Assembly (NCBI GenBank): GCA_947476535.1
Contig: CANJRC010000030.1
Location: forward strand, 1 to 34,610
DNA: 34,610 bases
From: Betaproteobacteria bacterium
Lineage (GTDB): Bacteria > Pseudomonadota > Gammaproteobacteria > Burkholderiales > SG8-39
Reading direction: 5' to 3'
The position numbers and the translations under genes were made by a program. The notes below the pieces were generated by a model. The model did not search any database. It saw nothing but the letters and a program-made list of their open reading frames with translations, and was not told where the DNA came from. How positions within the stretch are numbered: position 1 is the stretch's first letter; every line of letters starts with the position of its first letter. This document shows positions 32,391-34,610 of this stretch, one piece after another.

Positions 32391-33389
32391 ATGTCCACCC
32401 ACACCAACGTTATCTCCGAAGAATTCATGGTTCCCTCGGCCGACCCGGGGATTTCGCTGTTCGTGCGCAACAAGCGCCCCCACGGCATGGCCTCATTTGA
32501 GCCAGGCAAAATCCTGCTCTATGTGCACGGCGCCACCTACCCTGCCGAGACCTCGTTCGATCTCCCGCTGAACGGTTTCTCGTGGATGGACTACATCGCC
32601 CGCCACGGCTACGACGTGTACCTCATGAATGTGCGAGGCTACGGCGCATCCACCCGCCCGCCCGAGATGGATGCTCCTGCAGAGGCCCATCCGCCCATCG
32701 TTCGCACTGAGACGGCAGTCAAGGACGTCGGCTCCGTGGTGGACTTCATCCTCGCGCGCCGCGCAGTCCCCAGGATCAACCTCATGGGCTGGTCCTGGGG
32801 CACCAGCATCATGGGCTGCTACACCACGCGCAACAACGCCAAAGTCAACCGGCTGGTGCTCTATGCGCCGCTGTGGCTACGCAGTACCCCGACACTGCTG
32901 CAGACGGATGGGAAGCCCGATGGCAAACCACTGGGCGCCTACCGCACGGTATCGACCGCCGCGGCGAAGCGCCGCTGGTTCACCGGCGTGGCCGAAGACC
33001 AGCACGCCACCCTCATTCCACCGGGCTGGTTCGAGGCATGGCTGGCCGCGACCTTTGCCACCGATCCGCTCGGCTCAAGACAAGTACCCCCGGTATTGCG
33101 CGTGCCCAATGGCGTGCTGCAGGACAACCAGGAGTACTGGATGGCGGGCAAGTCCTACTACGACCCGGCCGACATCCGTGTGCCCACCTTCCTCGCGCAT
33201 GCCGAATGGGATGCCGACACGCCAAGCTACATGCTGTCGGGCTACTTCGCCAGGCTCACCCATGCACCGTACAAGCGCTACGTGGAAATCGGCGAAGGCA
33301 CGCACTGCATCCTGATGGAAAAAAATCGCATGCAACTCTTCCAGGCGGTGCAGCAGTTTCTCGACGAACACATCGAACCTAACCAGTAG
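32391..33389 (+). CDS. Alpha/beta fold hydrolase
   Basis: A 332-residue hydrolase. The oxyanion region is LLYVHGATYPAE at about 42-53 and the nucleophile elbow is GWSWG with S135. Acid residue D274 or D276 lies in AEWDADTPSYM, and H305 in GEGTHCILMEKN. The triad is complete. Family members with the start SEEFMVPSADPGISLFVRNKRP hydrolyse esters or act as uncharacterised lipases/epoxide-hydrolase relatives. An alternative longer start at 32289 exists, but MSTHTNVISEE fits the family better. It is 76 bp ahead of the oxidoreductase gene in the same direction. The substrate is unknown. Confidence 0.85.
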   Translation: MSTHTNVISEEFMVPSADPGISLFVRNKRPHGMASFEPGKILLYVHGATYPAETSFDLPLNGFSWMDYIARHGYDVYLMNVRGYGASTRPPEMDAPAEAHPPIVRTETAVKDVGSVVDFILARRAVPRINLMGWSWGTSIMGCYTTRNNAKVNRLVLYAPLWLRSTPTLLQTDGKPDGKPLGAYRTVSTAAAKRRWFTGVAEDQHATLIPPGWFEAWLAATFATDPLGSRQVPPVLRVPNGVLQDNQEYWMAGKSYYDPADIRVPTFLAHAEWDADTPSYMLSGYFARLTHAPYKRYVEIGEGTHCILMEKNRMQLFQAVQQFLDEHIEPNQ

Positions 33390-33401
33390 TCACTGTTTCA
33401 G

Positions 33402-33419
33402 CCCCGGGAGCCGCCGGGG
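33402..33419 (+). other. Intercistronic hairpin
   Basis: CCCCGG (33402-33407) and CCGGGG (33414-33419) flank GAGCCG in the 75-bp gap between the hydrolase and oxidoreductase genes. No T tract follows. It may modulate read-through and is not a clear terminator. Confidence 0.35.
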
Positions 33420-33464
33420 TACTTCGCAGCCCTCGCAATGTCAAAGACTCAAAAGGAGATTCGC

Positions 33465-34328
33465 GTGACGGGCACTGGCAAGGGTCTGCGCATCGGATTC
33501 GTCGGCTTGGGAGAAATCGGCGCGCCGATGGCGCGCCGGATCATGCAAGCCGGCTGGCCGCTCACCGTCTACGCGCGCCGGCCCCAGGTGCTGGAACCAT
33601 TCAGAAACACGACGGCCGTCATCGCCAGGTCTCTTCGCGAACTGGGCGAGCGCTCCGACATTGTCGGCATCTGCGTCTTCGACGACCAGCAGGTTGAAGA
33701 CGTCATCCTCGGCGACGGCATTCTGTCCGGCATGCGCCGCGGCGGCATCCTGCTCATCCACAGCACGGCACACCGCGACACCTGTCGCAAAATGGCAGAA
33801 GCGGCTGCGCCCCTGGGCGTCGAGGTAATGGACGCGCCGATCAGCGGCGGACCAGATGGCGCCAATGCCGGCACGCTCGGCGTCATGGTTGGCGGTGACC
33901 CGCAGGCATTCGAGCGCAGCAGGCCCGTGCTCGAGAGTTTTGCCCGAAATGTTCGGCGCGTGGGGCCCGTGGGCAGCGGCCAGGCCGCCAAGATCATCAA
34001 CAATGCGCTGTATTCGGCGCAGGGAAAGCTCGTGCACGAGGCCATCACCCTGGGCGAAACGCTCGGCCTGGACCGCAAGGCGTTGATCGACCTCCTGCAG
34101 GCGAGTTCTTCCGACAGCTTCGTGCTCAGGCGCTACGCCGTCACGGCCTCGCTCGAGTACTGGGTGAATCTTCGCGGCACGACCAAGGGCAACGTCACCA
34201 ACGTGCTGGGCAAGGATGCGGACCTGTACCTGGGCCTGGAAGACGCAGCCGGCGGCGATGCGGGTGACGTGGGACGGCTGGCGCATGCGTTCGTTGGCGC
34301 GCTTCGCGCCCTGAATGTCGAAACTTGA
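33465..34328 (+). CDS. NAD(P)-dependent beta-hydroxyacid dehydrogenase family protein
   Basis: A 287-residue 3-hydroxyisobutyrate dehydrogenase-like protein. The Rossmann motif is IGFVGLGEIGAPMARR, with the middle Met of the usual GxMGxP replaced by Ile. The substrate motif is DAPISGGPDGANAGTLGVMVGG and the catalytic lysine is K176 in GSGQAAKIINN. The GTG start is chosen because AAAAGGAG lies six bases before it; an ATG nine codons upstream has no ribosome binding site. Family enzymes oxidise beta-hydroxy acids or reduce tartronate-type semialdehydes. In context it may follow hydrolysis by the upstream enzyme, which is inferred only. Confidence 0.88.
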   Translation: MTGTGKGLRIGFVGLGEIGAPMARRIMQAGWPLTVYARRPQVLEPFRNTTAVIARSLRELGERSDIVGICVFDDQQVEDVILGDGILSGMRRGGILLIHSTAHRDTCRKMAEAAAPLGVEVMDAPISGGPDGANAGTLGVMVGGDPQAFERSRPVLESFARNVRRVGPVGSGQAAKIINNALYSAQGKLVHEAITLGETLGLDRKALIDLLQASSSDSFVLRRYAVTASLEYWVNLRGTTKGNVTNVLGKDADLYLGLEDAAGGDAGDVGRLAHAFVGALRALNVET

Positions 34329-34395
34329 TGCCTGAGCACATCTGACAATGTAGCACCACAGCGACACGACAGATCCGCCACGTGTGCCTTGTACT

Positions 34396-34424
34396 TTGCG
34401 TTTTGCGGCACCGGCATCTAAACT
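34396..34424 (+). promoter_or_regulatory. Putative sigma-70 promoter for the thiolase-like gene
   Basis: TTGCGT (34396-34401) and TAAACT (34419-34424) are separated by 17 bp in an otherwise empty 135-bp gap. They lie about 40 bases before the ATG. Three and four of six positions match the consensus, so this is a modest prediction. Confidence 0.35.
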
Positions 34425-34463
34425 CGCCCCGCATCCATACCATGCCGTTACAGGAGTAGATGA

Positions 34464-34610
34464 ATGAGCCTTTCAGGAGCTGCCTATATCGCCGGCGCGT
34501 TCGAGCATCCGACGCGCTTCGCCCCGGACAAGTCGGTGGCGCTGCTGCACGCCGAGTGCGCGCGCGGCGCGCTCGACGACGCCGGCCTCACCTTCGATGA
34601 CGTGGACGCC
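34464..34610 (+). CDS. Thiolase-superfamily (acetyl-CoA acetyltransferase / SCP-x type) protein, N-terminal part
   Basis: 49 codons are visible and the gene runs off the window. The N-terminus MSLSGAAYIAGAFEHPTRFAPDKS, followed by LLHAECARGALDDAGLTFDDVDA, is the first strand and helix of thiolase-like condensing enzymes of the lipid-transfer/SCP-x group. These often sit beside DUF35 OB-fold partners. AGGAG eight bases before the ATG supports the start. It probably cleaves a beta-keto-acyl-CoA or has a related role. The active-site cysteine lies outside the window, so catalytic competence cannot be judged. Confidence 0.7.
   Translation, partial: MSLSGAAYIAGAFEHPTRFAPDKSVALLHAECARGALDDAGLTFDDVDA

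Noticed and set aside
1..34610. CRISPR arrays, tRNA or rRNA genes, phage or plasmid replication genes
   Set aside because: I saw no repeat-spacer pattern, no cloverleaf-type T-arm motif and no integrase, terminase or Rep-like protein.

Overview
The window is high-GC DNA with densely packed genes. It most likely comes from a betaproteobacterium of the Burkholderiales/Rhodocyclales type. This rests on the NhaR-type LysR regulator, the 1300-residue HrpA, the AAA/DUF58/transglutaminase cluster and the mix of catabolic enzymes. It is an inference from protein style, because no rRNA or tRNA is present to confirm it. I see no rRNA, tRNA, CRISPR array, transposase, integrase or phage gene.

Layout. 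(1) 1-7951, + strand: a molybdenum-hydroxylase operon. It holds the end of the FAD subunit, the 2Fe-2S subunit, two tandem paralogous molybdopterin large subunits, a quinone-oxidoreductase-like MDR protein and an MFS transporter. (2) 7938-9772, - strand: a COG3618-type amidohydrolase and an exported phosphoesterase. (3) 9819-10928, +: a persulfide dioxygenase (ETHE1)-rhodanese fusion. (4) 10946-13663: NhaR, divergent from a three-gene + unit (HPF/RaiA-like protein, a 70-residue single-span membrane protein, a TerC-family membrane protein). This looks like an alkali/cation/stationary-phase stress locus. (5) 13768-14607, +: a class I methyltransferase that carries a signal peptide. (6) 14766-19201, -: MoxR AAA ATPase, DUF58 protein and DUF3488-transglutaminase, flanked on both sides by AT-rich islands that share TACTGNCA boxes.

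(7) 19463-25946, -: a six-gene catabolic unit. In transcription order it is YciI-like protein, class II aldolase, SDR, periplasmic solute-binding protein, N-acyl-D-amino-acid-deacylase-type amidohydrolase and COG2159-type amidohydrolase. (8) 26271-32166, -: MmgE/PrpD protein, exported SRPBCC protein and HrpA. (9) 32391-34610, +: an alpha/beta hydrolase, a beta-hydroxyacid-dehydrogenase-type oxidoreductase and the start of a thiolase-like gene.

Taken together, about two thirds of the window is accessory catabolism of unidentified organic acids or amides: hydroxylation by the Mo enzyme, MDR/SDR redox steps, hydrolytic ring or amide opening, an aldolase and a thiolase. Housekeeping or stress genes (HrpA, NhaR/HPF/TerC, MoxR cluster, sulfide detoxification) are interspersed. 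No substrate can be fixed from sequence alone. The observations I rate highest are the tandem large-subunit duplication, the NhaR-HPF-TerC locus, the repeated boxes around the MoxR cluster, the six-gene operon with an orphan binding protein, and the G10 tract touching the aldolase start codon.
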